From positions 1 to 40,747 of the IMG/VR virus record IMGVR_UViG_3300006922_000057: a DNA stretch of 40,747 nt; one strand, given 5' to 3'. Under the pieces are notes generated by a model. That model saw only the letters and a list, made by a program, of their open reading frames with translations. It had not been told where the DNA came from and ran no database searches. The DNA comes from a virus. Position numbers and translations under genes: made by a program. Positions 23,144 through 31,538 of the stretch are shown here, piece after piece (within the stretch, counting starts at the first letter, position 1; every line of letters starts with the position of its first letter).

Positions 23144-24832
23144 TTAAGATGATTGAACAAATTTACTACCTACAGACCATATTTCTTTTAAACCTCCAAC
23201 GTTAGTATAGTTATCTGTTGATATTTTTACTCTAGCAAAATACCCTTTTATACCACTCATAGAAACGCCGAATACAACTTCATCAGGTCTAGCAGAGCTA
23301 TTATTTATTAAGTTTGCAACATATAAGTTTTCTTTTCTATCAAAACCAGCTCTTTTTGGTTGTCCAGTTATAGTATCAGTATATAATCCTTGATCATAAC
23401 TATAAACTTGAACCGAAGTATCTTGATAACTATTACTAGTTAAGTAAGTTGAAGGTGAAGTTAGTGGAATATCAGGATCTGTCTGCTGCGAATCTGACTT
23501 AAAATAATTAATTTGATACCCATTATCTCCTTCATAATTCACTGTTTGAAAAACTTTTTTAGCAGATGGAGAAGTGTTAAATATAAAATCAACAAAAGAG
23601 CTATTATGAGTATTGTAAAAAGTCCCTCTATTATTAATCACACTTTCATCATAATGTTTCCATAAACCACCATTAAAAGTTGTATAATAAGAGTTTTTTA
23701 AACTAAAAGAGTTTGATGGATTGTAAGTATACAAACTAGTCCAACCTTTAACAGACTCGTCAAAAGACAATGTTTGATAAGCCATTTCTTCATTAGGACT
23801 TTGTGGTTTCTTTTGCATAGATAAACTATATTGTCTATCATATATATCCCAACCTCCTACTATTTTATCTTTAACTCTTGTCACAAATCTTAAATCACTA
23901 ACTCCAGTTAAAGTTATATTACTTGAAAGAGTTATACTAAAAGGCGAAACATAAGACACGTCGGTAACAAAAGAATTAGTTTGAAGATTATTTATTTCTA
24001 CATTCATACCTATTTCTATGTCTTTAGGATCACTTACAGGAACTATAGAATTAACGGTTCCAGTGGTGTTAGTAGTGTTTTCAACCACGTAAGGTTTAAC
24101 TTCATTAGATAATTTCTCAAGTTCATCTCTAAAATAATCTGTCATACCATTTTGAGATATTTCTGTTAAACCATCTCTAGAAAGTCTTAAAATAGACCCT
24201 CTATAAGGATCTGCAAAATACTTTCTCATTCCAAAGTCAGCGAAACTTTCAGGATTATTACCAATTCCAAACTCCCCAACATAAGGAATTGTTTGACCTA
24301 GTACTGTTCCAGGAGGGTTTGTTGCCGTACCATCTTCAGAAGTGTATATTGTATCTTTATCAATTAAGCTTTGACTTACTTTGCTTTCTTGTAAAATTAT
24401 TAAATTCGTGTCGTAAGATACTGTTCTTTTTATCTCACCGTAAGAAGGGTCTATTGATTTGCTAATATTTTCAGAAACACTAAACACATTAGTACTATTA
24501 ACACCTGTATTAGCATTGTAAACTCCAGAATATATCAAGCTATTAAATCTATGTCTTTGATTTATTTTTTCTTCATTTATATAAGCCCTAACACCTAGAT
24601 CTGTAGAAGTGTTATTATAACCTCCTACTATTCTAGACTCTTCTATCATCCAGTTTCTTTCATAATCACTAGCTACTATAGTCATGTCATTAGGATATAC
24701 TGGGTATCCAGCTGGGTTCCATGGTAATCCAGGCCAATAAGAAACTAAACCTGGTGCTGAAGCGGGGCCTTGCGTTACTACTTTTTTATTCCAAAAAGTG
24801 TTGTAATAAGATACTTTTGTTATAGTTGACAT
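23144..24832 (-). CDS. Tail nozzle protein 2 (562 aa)
   Basis: Beta-rich structural protein of a type common in marine short-tailed phages. Recognisable stretches include WMIEESRIVGGYNN, ESKVSQSLIDKDTIYT, MRKYFADPYRGSILRLSRDG and EISQNGMTDYFRD. These resemble the distal half of long nozzle/tubular proteins (P22 gp10-like, T7 gp12-like, crAss muzzle). It follows the 1199-aa nozzle protein after a 9-base gap and probably assembles with it below the connector. A split of a single ancestral nozzle gene is possible. Leader TAATAAAAATATATG without SD. Confidence 0.65.
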   Translation of the reverse strand: MSTITKVSYYNTFWNKKVVTQGPASAPGLVSYWPGLPWNPAGYPVYPNDMTIVASDYERNWMIEESRIVGGYNNTSTDLGVRAYINEEKINQRHRFNSLIYSGVYNANTGVNSTNVFSVSENISKSIDPSYGEIKRTVSYDTNLIILQESKVSQSLIDKDTIYTSEDGTATNPPGTVLGQTIPYVGEFGIGNNPESFADFGMRKYFADPYRGSILRLSRDGLTEISQNGMTDYFRDELEKLSNEVKPYVVENTTNTTGTVNSIVPVSDPKDIEIGMNVEINNLQTNSFVTDVSYVSPFSITLSSNITLTGVSDLRFVTRVKDKIVGGWDIYDRQYSLSMQKKPQSPNEEMAYQTLSFDESVKGWTSLYTYNPSNSFSLKNSYYTTFNGGLWKHYDESVINNRGTFYNTHNSSFVDFIFNTSPSAKKVFQTVNYEGDNGYQINYFKSDSQQTDPDIPLTSPSTYLTSNSYQDTSVQVYSYDQGLYTDTITGQPKRAGFDRKENLYVANLINNSSARPDEVVFGVSMSGIKGYFARVKISTDNYTNVGGLKEIWSVGSKFVQSS

Positions 24833-24841
24833 ATATTTTTA

Positions 24842-27800
24842 TTAATTAGCTAACTCAGCTCTAACGGTGTACTCTGTAAAAAGACCACCTCCATCGTATA
24901 ATTTAAAATTAATATCATACTTAGCGGTTGAACCACCACCACCTTGTGGCGCTCCTAAAGAACTATAGTGTATATATATACCTAATCCAGTTATTGAATT
25001 ATCGTTTGGATCTAAGTCTCCAGTAGTAGTCCCGTTGTCTATTCTTGCTGGGCCAGGCTGTATAACTCCATTAAAATTCTGTTGATCACCAGAGACAAAC
25101 GTAGCTGTTAAATTACTTATAGAAAGCTCTCTAGTTTGATTAGAATTATTTGGACTAATAACAGAACCATTAGTAGGATTACCATTGGTGTTACCGGTAA
25201 ATTCAGTATTAGTTCTTAGGTTACCATATGTCAATAAACTACCTAAATAATACATATCACCTTGAATAGGACCGCTATTGTTTACATTGGCAAGATCACC
25301 CCAGCTAAAAGTTGTTGCCGGTATAATGTTAAAAGTCCAGCTAGGAACTATATTAGACAAACCACCGGTAAAACTAGCTGTTATTGTCCTGTAGTTTACG
25401 ATACAAGTAACCGTAAAAGTATATTGATTAAATCCTAAAGCCTCATCTTGACCATAGTAAACATTTTCAACACCTGGATTGTTTTTTGTTTTTATAACAA
25501 AACTACCATTACCATTATTAAATAGCTCAAACAAGTTGTTTACGGGCGTGTTTCCAGGATTTACAACAACAGAGTTTAATTCAAAAGAAGCATCTGGACT
25601 AACTATATTGTTTCCGTCAAAATCAATAGGGTATATGTTATTAGTTACGAAAGATGAAACACCTTCATTTTCAAACCAAGCTATTGATGGATCAGAGTAC
25701 CCATAAGGCGTGTCGCTATCTCCCGTTGTTATTTCAGTATTTAAAACGCTTATCAAGCCTGAAGTAGGCGTTTCCCAAAATATTTCTAAATTAGAAAAAC
25801 TTGGTTTAGTTTCGTAAACAGCTAGATTGATAGGGAAATAAGAGTCATCGGTAGAAGATGAACTATCATTGAAGTCAACTGGTTCACCTATATTTGGAGA
25901 TGGAGAAGTGTTGAATCCTGAAGGGATTGTTGATATTCTACCTATTAACGGATTGTTTTCAGCATTATAAAAAGGAGATGAATTTAAAGATACTTGATCA
26001 AAGGTTATAGAACTACCTGTGTTATTGGTATATTCTGGAATAAACTTGATTACAGCATCTTGAGAACCACCAACCCCAGCTTTAGCAACATAATATGTTA
26101 ATTGTCTATTGTTAAATATAACAGTACCGTCATTAGCTCTAACACTAACTCTTTGCCCAATAATAGAATCAGATCTAAAATTCCCTTCAGCAATTAAAGT
26201 ACCTGTAGTATCACCACTAGCCACTGTTGTTGCACTTTCCTGAGAAATAACCGAAGAAGATCCTATATTTAAATCTTTCTGCGTTCCGATAGTATTAACA
26301 AAATCAGGTGTAGTTGTTGGGTAAAACTGAACATTACCATTAGTTACAGGGCTCGTATTAAAGTTAATGTTAGTAACTCTACCAAACAAATTAACAGAAC
26401 TTCTAAATTCTTTAGCTTCAGGACCAACATCTGTTAAGTCTTTAGGAACTTTGTTTATATTGTCAGAAAACAAAGATATATGAGCTGTTTTATTTAGCTC
26501 TTTATCAGCATTATTTGGGTAGGCATTTAATATAGAAGGTAAGTAAACATTGTAATAATCTTGTTCTTGTTGTTTTATTACTATTTTCCAGCTATACCAA
26601 CCTAGTGGATTTGTTAAATCGTATAAACCAGGATAACCTGGACTACTAATAACAGATGGAATTGCTGTTTTCCATAATATTTCTAAACCTTCACCATTCC
26701 AAGACGTGGTAGACGTGTTCAAATTATTGTCACTTGGTGTTCTATAGTTGTTGTATACTGTAGAACCACTAAAAGTATCTACCAAACCAGGTACAACTCC
26801 GTCATCAACTTCAGATAATATTACATCTGATTGCCTGCCATATCTATCTGATAAAACTATACCTACTTGGTATGTTCTATTCTGTTTTAATGTATGGTTT
26901 TGATATTCTATAGACTGAGAAGTATTCTTATCAACAGTGTTTACATTATAGTTTAATGTCTCTGGACTAGTATGCTTGTCGTAGTAATTAGAGTATATAA
27001 CTCTATTTCCAGAGCAGGAAAGATTAAAAGCTCTAACAGGTGCTTTATCGAAAACTCTAGTATAATCTTTTTCAGGAAGCGTTCTTATTGGTTTTCTTGA
27101 TTGGTAATCATATTGAAGCTTGTCTATGCTGACATTAGATAAATCACTACTTTCTATAACGTCTAGAACCTTTATAGATGTTTGATCAGATTCTTTTATC
27201 AACAATTCTACTTCTTTTATTTTTAAATCTAAAACAGAGTTAGCCCAAGAAGATGAAGTTGAAGGACAATTAATTATTAATCCAACTTCATTTATATTGT
27301 TCCGCATTATTCTATTAGTAGTACTAGTATAAGCATATTGCTCATCTGAATCTGAACTTATTGAAACACCTGTTTTAGGATTAAATGTTTCACTTAATAA
27401 ATAACCATCATTTTCAGGAACAAAAGCAGTTTGAGTAAAAGGAGCTATTAGCGAATACTCACCATCTTCAAATCTAAATCTATAGCTAAATCTAACAAAT
27501 CTTTCTCTCAAGTAATCTTTATCACCTGGCCAATTAACATCGTAATGTGGGTTCAAGTTATTACCTGACGTAGCTTTAGGTGGTAAGTATTGATTAGTTT
27601 TGTTTTTCATTGTAGAAGATTCTGCAACTGTTAAAGTTATAGTACCATCACCTACTCTTGGGTATACATTTATAACGTCTCCATTAGTATAACCAACGCC
27701 TGGATTTGTCATTGTAATACCAGTTATACCTCCAGTTACTGAACTAACAGAGGTTATAGTTACAATTAAACCTTCTCCAGTGCCACCTTGCATTTGGTTT

Positions 27801-28441
27801 ACTGGGACTTCAAAAGGAAGTATTAAACTGCCATAGCCACTACCAGCTGTAGTTATAGATATAGCAGTTACTTCTTCTTTTATTAACGATATTGGAGTAT
27901 ATGGATAATATTTTAAAACTGATATATTGTCTTCTGAATTATAATAACTTGAGTTTGAACTAGCTGTTTTTACATCTATTCTTCTAGGCTGGTTTCTATT
28001 GTCAGTAAAAAACAACACGTTTTCTATCATGTCAACTCCGGTTATATTGCTAGTTTTAGAAAAATTTAAAAAATATCCTTGCACTAATATACTAGAAGTA
28101 TTAGTTATTGAATTATAACTACATATATAATGCTTTGAACTTGAGTATGCAAAATTACTTAAACCATCTTCTGATGAATCAGTGTAGTTTGTTATAAAAA
28201 AATATATACTATCATTTAATTCATCTACATAATATCCTATAACTTCCAAGTGTTTGTCAGTCAAGCCAAATCTTGTTAACTCAGTATTACCTAAAACATT
28301 CTGAACTGTACCTACACTATCACCTTCTGATCTGCTTATTACAATATTTTGAGCATCTCTATATTGACCATTAGGAACAAGTCTAGCATCTAGATCTTTG
28401 TTCATTTTAGATTGTAAAAAATTATTTTTAGCCTCTGCCAT
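24842..28441 (-). CDS. Tail nozzle / tubular protein 1 (1199 aa)
   Basis: Large beta-rich tail protein. The N-terminus LQSKMNKDLDARLVPNGQYR followed by DAQNIVISRSEGDSVGTVQN is typical of tail-stabilisation/tubular proteins of short-tailed marine phages (P22 gp10/T7 gp12-type, crAss muzzle). Near residues 190-280 are two Gly-Tyr loops (TTAGSGYG; NPGVGYTNGD) of the beta-repeat kind often inserted in phage tail proteins. The C-terminal third is Asn/Ser/Thr/Gly-rich and may be surface-exposed or host-contacting. It starts 2 bases after the upstream connector gene. Role assigned from N-terminal resemblance and order. Confidence 0.7.
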   Translation of the reverse strand: MAEAKNNFLQSKMNKDLDARLVPNGQYRDAQNIVISRSEGDSVGTVQNVLGNTELTRFGLTDKHLEVIGYYVDELNDSIYFFITNYTDSSEDGLSNFAYSSSKHYICSYNSITNTSSILVQGYFLNFSKTSNITGVDMIENVLFFTDNRNQPRRIDVKTASSNSSYYNSEDNISVLKYYPYTPISLIKEEVTAISITTAGSGYGSLILPFEVPVNQMQGGTGEGLIVTITSVSSVTGGITGITMTNPGVGYTNGDVINVYPRVGDGTITLTVAESSTMKNKTNQYLPPKATSGNNLNPHYDVNWPGDKDYLRERFVRFSYRFRFEDGEYSLIAPFTQTAFVPENDGYLLSETFNPKTGVSISSDSDEQYAYTSTTNRIMRNNINEVGLIINCPSTSSSWANSVLDLKIKEVELLIKESDQTSIKVLDVIESSDLSNVSIDKLQYDYQSRKPIRTLPEKDYTRVFDKAPVRAFNLSCSGNRVIYSNYYDKHTSPETLNYNVNTVDKNTSQSIEYQNHTLKQNRTYQVGIVLSDRYGRQSDVILSEVDDGVVPGLVDTFSGSTVYNNYRTPSDNNLNTSTTSWNGEGLEILWKTAIPSVISSPGYPGLYDLTNPLGWYSWKIVIKQQEQDYYNVYLPSILNAYPNNADKELNKTAHISLFSDNINKVPKDLTDVGPEAKEFRSSVNLFGRVTNINFNTSPVTNGNVQFYPTTTPDFVNTIGTQKDLNIGSSSVISQESATTVASGDTTGTLIAEGNFRSDSIIGQRVSVRANDGTVIFNNRQLTYYVAKAGVGGSQDAVIKFIPEYTNNTGSSITFDQVSLNSSPFYNAENNPLIGRISTIPSGFNTSPSPNIGEPVDFNDSSSSTDDSYFPINLAVYETKPSFSNLEIFWETPTSGLISVLNTEITTGDSDTPYGYSDPSIAWFENEGVSSFVTNNIYPIDFDGNNIVSPDASFELNSVVVNPGNTPVNNLFELFNNGNGSFVIKTKNNPGVENVYYGQDEALGFNQYTFTVTCIVNYRTITASFTGGLSNIVPSWTFNIIPATTFSWGDLANVNNSGPIQGDMYYLGSLLTYGNLRTNTEFTGNTNGNPTNGSVISPNNSNQTRELSISNLTATFVSGDQQNFNGVIQPGPARIDNGTTTGDLDPNDNSITGLGIYIHYSSLGAPQGGGGSTAKYDINFKLYDGGGLFTEYTVRAELAN

Positions 28442-28443
28442 CT

Positions 28444-29568
28444 TTAATGTTTAATCCATTTAGATTTACCACGCATTACTTGAGTAAACTCTTCAAGTTT
28501 AATATTACTTAATCTTATTTTAGCATTTCTTAATTTAGCTGATCTTTCTCTTTTATATCTTTGAACTATATACTCAGGAAAATTAGCTCTAGAAGCTACC
28601 ATAGAATGCATTATATGAGCGTATAACGCTTCTTCTGCCATCTTAGGTACTTTTGTATTAGAATCATACGCTAAGCCATCAGAGATGTATTCTAATATAA
28701 TCAACTGATTTGCTAAGCCACTAGAAAAACTAAACTTACCTTCTCTTTCATTTATAGTAAACCAACCATTTTTCTGAGATACTTGAGGTTCTAAGCCATA
28801 TCTTTCACCATAAGCCATTTTCCACCAAGACCAATCATATACATTAGCTTGATCAAATATTTCATCTGTTAGTTGCCCTGTAATGTTTAGATTATTATTA
28901 CTAGCCCATCTAGCGTCTGTTTTAGCTTGTTGTGACTCTAGATTTTCACCAGTGTTATCTTGCTCAGGTATTCCATCTGTATTCTGCAATAATGGTTGTG
29001 TAGGATTACTAGTTAAAGTAGTTGGGTATATAATATGTTTAACACCAGATGAATCTACCCAAGATAATTGAACATAATTAACGTAGTCTTGAGGTATTGC
29101 TAAAGATAAACTTGGTGGTATTGTAAGTTCTTGTGAGTTAACAGATTTTAAAGTATCATAACTAAATTCTTGTAAACCTCTTTTAGCATGAAATATAACA
29201 TCTGATCTTTTAGCTCTCGGTATGATTTTATCTAAACCAACATAGGCAACCATAAAGTTATTTACGATGTCTATTAAACTAGTGTAAGCATAGCTACCGT
29301 AATTATCCCATATAGACTCCTCTAGCAGTTGTATTACTATAATATCTGTTAAAATAGGTGCAACTACTAATGTGATTGAATTACCATTAATGGTATAGTC
29401 AATAGTTGATGTTAGCTCTGTACCATTTTTTAATACTTTGAAATTAGGTTTTGGTAAAGTAGCTAATAAGGTTTCACCAGTCCAAGTGTAAGGACCAAGA
29501 CTTGTGGAATTAGTAAAAGCTTGTTGACCAGAGTAATATTGAGCGTTAGTTTCGTTTATTAATCCCAT
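28444..29568 (-). CDS. Connector / tail ring protein (gp11/gp4-like adaptor, 374 aa)
   Basis: Virion structural protein between the head portal and nozzle. An N-terminal beta domain (residues 1-85; GPYTWTGETLLATLPKPNF) is followed by a helical adaptor core (SLIDIVNNFMVAYVGLDKIIP; RSDVIFHAKRGLQEFSYDTL) and a beta section IPQDYVNYVQLSWVD. The C-terminus is basic and helical (RYKRERSAKLRNAKIRLSNI). This pattern matches head-tail adaptor or ring proteins of podoviruses. A 6-base gap separates it from the preceding ring protein gene. Confidence 0.6.
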   Translation of the reverse strand: MGLINETNAQYYSGQQAFTNSTSLGPYTWTGETLLATLPKPNFKVLKNGTELTSTIDYTINGNSITLVVAPILTDIIVIQLLEESIWDNYGSYAYTSLIDIVNNFMVAYVGLDKIIPRAKRSDVIFHAKRGLQEFSYDTLKSVNSQELTIPPSLSLAIPQDYVNYVQLSWVDSSGVKHIIYPTTLTSNPTQPLLQNTDGIPEQDNTGENLESQQAKTDARWASNNNLNITGQLTDEIFDQANVYDWSWWKMAYGERYGLEPQVSQKNGWFTINEREGKFSFSSGLANQLIILEYISDGLAYDSNTKVPKMAEEALYAHIMHSMVASRANFPEYIVQRYKRERSAKLRNAKIRLSNIKLEEFTQVMRGKSKWIKH

Positions 29569-29574
29569 GTTTTA

Positions 29575-30315
29575 TTATCTTTTAGAATTTATTTCTTCTT
29601 GCTGTAGTTCTTGAGCAGCTGCTTGAATTATTTGTGGATCTCTTATAACGATACCAGAATATTTTAATATAGATAAAATAACTTCAGTTTGTTGACTTTC
29701 ACTTATTTCAAAATTAACAGATCCAGTAGTTGGAACAACACCAGCTCCAGTATTGGTTGGCTCATATATATATTGACCTAATGAACCAGAACTATAAGCC
29801 CAAACAACATCTAAAGGTTTTCTAATATAATTAAAACCAATATCTGAAACCAACGGTGTAGTTGCAATTGGGTAAACTGTTAATTTATCTTCTTGATATA
29901 TTGCTACTGGAAAATTAGTAGTTGGTTGAGTGAGAGGAGATAATCGCTGTTGGTGATAATCTCTTTTGCTTACTATTTCTAATTCTGGAGAATTCGTACC
30001 TATTTCATAAAAGGCAGATCCAAATCTATGTAAATCTGTAGGCTGTGTATAAACGTTGCTAGTTACAGCAGAAGCGTTTGAGTTCTTTTCAAATACTTGA
30101 AACTCTTCTCTTATGTGGTCCATTCTAGACGCGAACTCCACGTTTGTTTTTGGCATACGTATGTATTGGTTATAATCTTCAAAAAAGCTTTCAAATATTT
30201 CTAATTGAACTTGAGTAGCTATTTTGTTAAACTCATCAGGTGTTAAGTATCCTCTTTGTTCTTTATTAAGTATACTCAAAACTGTGGTATATACCGTGTT
30301 TACGTTTATTGCCAT
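29575..30315 (-). CDS. Virion ring/adaptor protein (246 aa)
   Basis: Start placed at the Met of MAINVNTVYTT, preceded by the AAAAATATTAAAATG leader. A longer reading from 30354 would translate through a terminator hairpin and is rejected. The N-terminus LNKEQRGYLTPDEFNKIATQ, followed by VQLEIFESFFEDYNQYIRMP, is a block seen in many marine phage structural proteins. The C-terminus is helical (IVIRDPQIIQAAAQELQQEE). Likely one ring of the connector stack. First gene after the terminator, so it may be expressed from its own promoter or by read-through. Confidence 0.55.
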   Translation of the reverse strand: MAINVNTVYTTVLSILNKEQRGYLTPDEFNKIATQVQLEIFESFFEDYNQYIRMPKTNVEFASRMDHIREEFQVFEKNSNASAVTSNVYTQPTDLHRFGSAFYEIGTNSPELEIVSKRDYHQQRLSPLTQPTTNFPVAIYQEDKLTVYPIATTPLVSDIGFNYIRKPLDVVWAYSSGSLGQYIYEPTNTGAGVVPTTGSVNFEISESQQTEVILSILKYSGIVIRDPQIIQAAAQELQQEEINSKR

Positions 30316-30327
30316 TTTAATATTTTT

Positions 30328-30358
30328 AAAAAAAAAGGGTGGCGATAAAACCACCCTT
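30328..30358 (-). terminator. Intrinsic terminator after the 265-aa virion gene
   Basis: On the - strand: AAGGGTGG-ttttatcg-CCACCCTT followed by seven more T. An 8-bp perfect stem with a U-run, 16 bases after the stop of the upstream gene and 12 bases before the ATG of the ring protein. It should reduce transcription of the tail genes relative to the head genes. Confidence 0.85.
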
Positions 30359-30373
30359 AATTATAATCACTTG

Positions 30374-31171
30374 TTATTTAAGCTTTTTATCTATTGATTT
30401 GTAAACTTCAAGTCCTTCATCTGTTTTAAACCACGCAGCCATAGCTGAGTAAGGATTTTCATCAAAAGGTACTGTCATTAATTTACGACCATTAGCAACC
30501 CATTTAAATGTTCTTTGATCATCATCGAGTCTAACAATGTTAGCTTCAACAGACCTAATTGCGAAATTTCTTAACTCTACATTTTCATCTTGAGCCAAAT
30601 CTAATAGCAAAGCAGGTTGTTGCCTCGCAAAGAGTAATAAATCTCTTTTTAATTCTTTAGAGCTTAATTCAGTTACAGAAGAACCTTTTTCAACTCTTAA
30701 AATAGCTTCAGCTTTGTCTATATCCATTTCATAAGCCATATTCATAGCTGCTATTTCCATTTCAAGATAATCAAATTGATCAACTGCTTCTTCTATCTTA
30801 TCATGCTCTTGAAACAAAACGCCTTTATGAGGGTGTTTAGCTAAGAACTCTTGTAAATTTCTTTTTTCTTTAGGAACCATTAAATGACCTTGGTCAAAAA
30901 CAATATGCTTTAAAGTAGCTGAACCTTTTTGTTCATCTACAAATATACTTTTTTGATTAGTAGCATATCTTAATTCTCTTTCATAACCTTTGTCTTCATC
31001 AAACCAAACACAAGGATACCTTCGTGAATGTCTAGATGTTATTGTGTAAGTTAATGGAGTTTTATTTCCTAATAAGTAATAGTTTCTATCTTTATATTCC
31101 CAAGTTTCTTTTTGAACTTTAGGAGTTGCTGGAGCTTTAGCTACAGGCTTTTTATTTTCTTTTGTTTCCAT
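30374..31171 (-). CDS. Conserved phage protein of unknown function (265 aa)
   Basis: Not assignable. A Lys/Pro-rich N-terminus is followed by a conserved-looking beta section (LTYTITSRHSRRYPCVWFDE; RELRYATNQKSIFVDEQKGS; HIVFDQGHLMVPKEKRNLQE). A helical middle has FLAKHPHKG and EMEIAAMNMAYEMDIDKAEA, and the end is globular (WVANGRKLMTVPFDENPYSA). Position between capsid and connector genes, bracketed by terminators, suggests a virion-associated or assembly protein. Its ATG is immediately preceded by four TATTA repeats. Confidence 0.55.
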   Translation of the reverse strand: METKENKKPVAKAPATPKVQKETWEYKDRNYYLLGNKTPLTYTITSRHSRRYPCVWFDEDKGYERELRYATNQKSIFVDEQKGSATLKHIVFDQGHLMVPKEKRNLQEFLAKHPHKGVLFQEHDKIEEAVDQFDYLEMEIAAMNMAYEMDIDKAEAILRVEKGSSVTELSSKELKRDLLLFARQQPALLLDLAQDENVELRNFAIRSVEANIVRLDDDQRTFKWVANGRKLMTVPFDENPYSAMAAWFKTDEGLEVYKSIDKKLK

Positions 31172-31190
31172 AATATAATATAATATAATA
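31171..31190 (-). promoter_or_regulatory. (TATTA)4 leader directly before the start codon
   Basis: Four perfect TATTA units run into the ATG of the 265-aa gene (the last A is the A of ATG). A three-unit copy precedes the scaffold gene at 34197. It may be an unstructured translation enhancer in an organism that does not use SD, or part of a promoter -10 element. Role inferred. Confidence 0.4.
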
Positions 31191-31193
31191 ATT

Positions 31194-31220
31194 AAAAAAG
31201 ACCCCGCCGAAGCGGGATCT
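31194..31220 (-). terminator. Intrinsic terminator with UUCG tetraloop after the 91-aa gene
   Basis: On the - strand: GATCCCGC-ttcg-GCGGGGTC followed by six T. An 8-bp stem with one wobble and the extra-stable UUCG loop, 12 bases after the stop of the 91-aa gene. It ends the scaffold/capsid transcript segment. Confidence 0.9.
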
Positions 31221-31232
31221 TATTATTTTGTT

Positions 31233-31508
31233 TTATGATACAGCTGTAAATACAGTTGTATTAGCAACAGCTCCAGCAGCGTCTGGACCTGCATTTATAC
31301 ACTTTAACCAAGATGCTTGTAAGCTAGCTTCTAAAGCCCTAGCAGCGGCAGCATCGTCCAATGTTATAGTTGCAGTAATAGTTGAACCACCAATGTAAGT
31401 AAATACACAGTTGTTAGAACTATCACTAGCTACAACTTTTAACAATTCCTCAGAAGGAATATATAAAGGTTGGTCAGTGTTATATTTTGCTTCTATTAAT
31501 TTAGCCAT
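31233..31508 (-). CDS. Small capsid-linked protein of unknown function (91 aa)
   Basis: No named family. Beta-rich, with an Ala-rich helix in the middle (DDAAAARALEASLQASWLKC). It lies 30 bases after the major capsid gene and just before a strong terminator, so it is probably made in large amounts with the capsid protein. Its G/C-richer codons resemble those of the capsid gene. A capsid decoration or head-fibre accessory is plausible but unproven. Leader ATAGAAATTATG without SD. Confidence 0.5.
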   Translation of the reverse strand: MAKLIEAKYNTDQPLYIPSEELLKVVASDSSNNCVFTYIGGSTITATITLDDAAAARALEASLQASWLKCINAGPDAAGAVANTTVFTAVS

Positions 31509-31538
31509 AATTTCTATCTTTTAAATATTAATAATTAA

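Noticed and set aside
23134-23160. Upstream ATG for the gp14-like protein
   Set aside because: It overlaps the previous gene, while the ATG at 23133 is preceded by TTAAAAATAAAAAT, like other starts here.
30316-30354. Upstream ATG giving 13 extra residues to the ring protein
   Set aside because: The extension encodes a terminator hairpin and its poly-T tract; the internal ATG has the normal A-rich leader.
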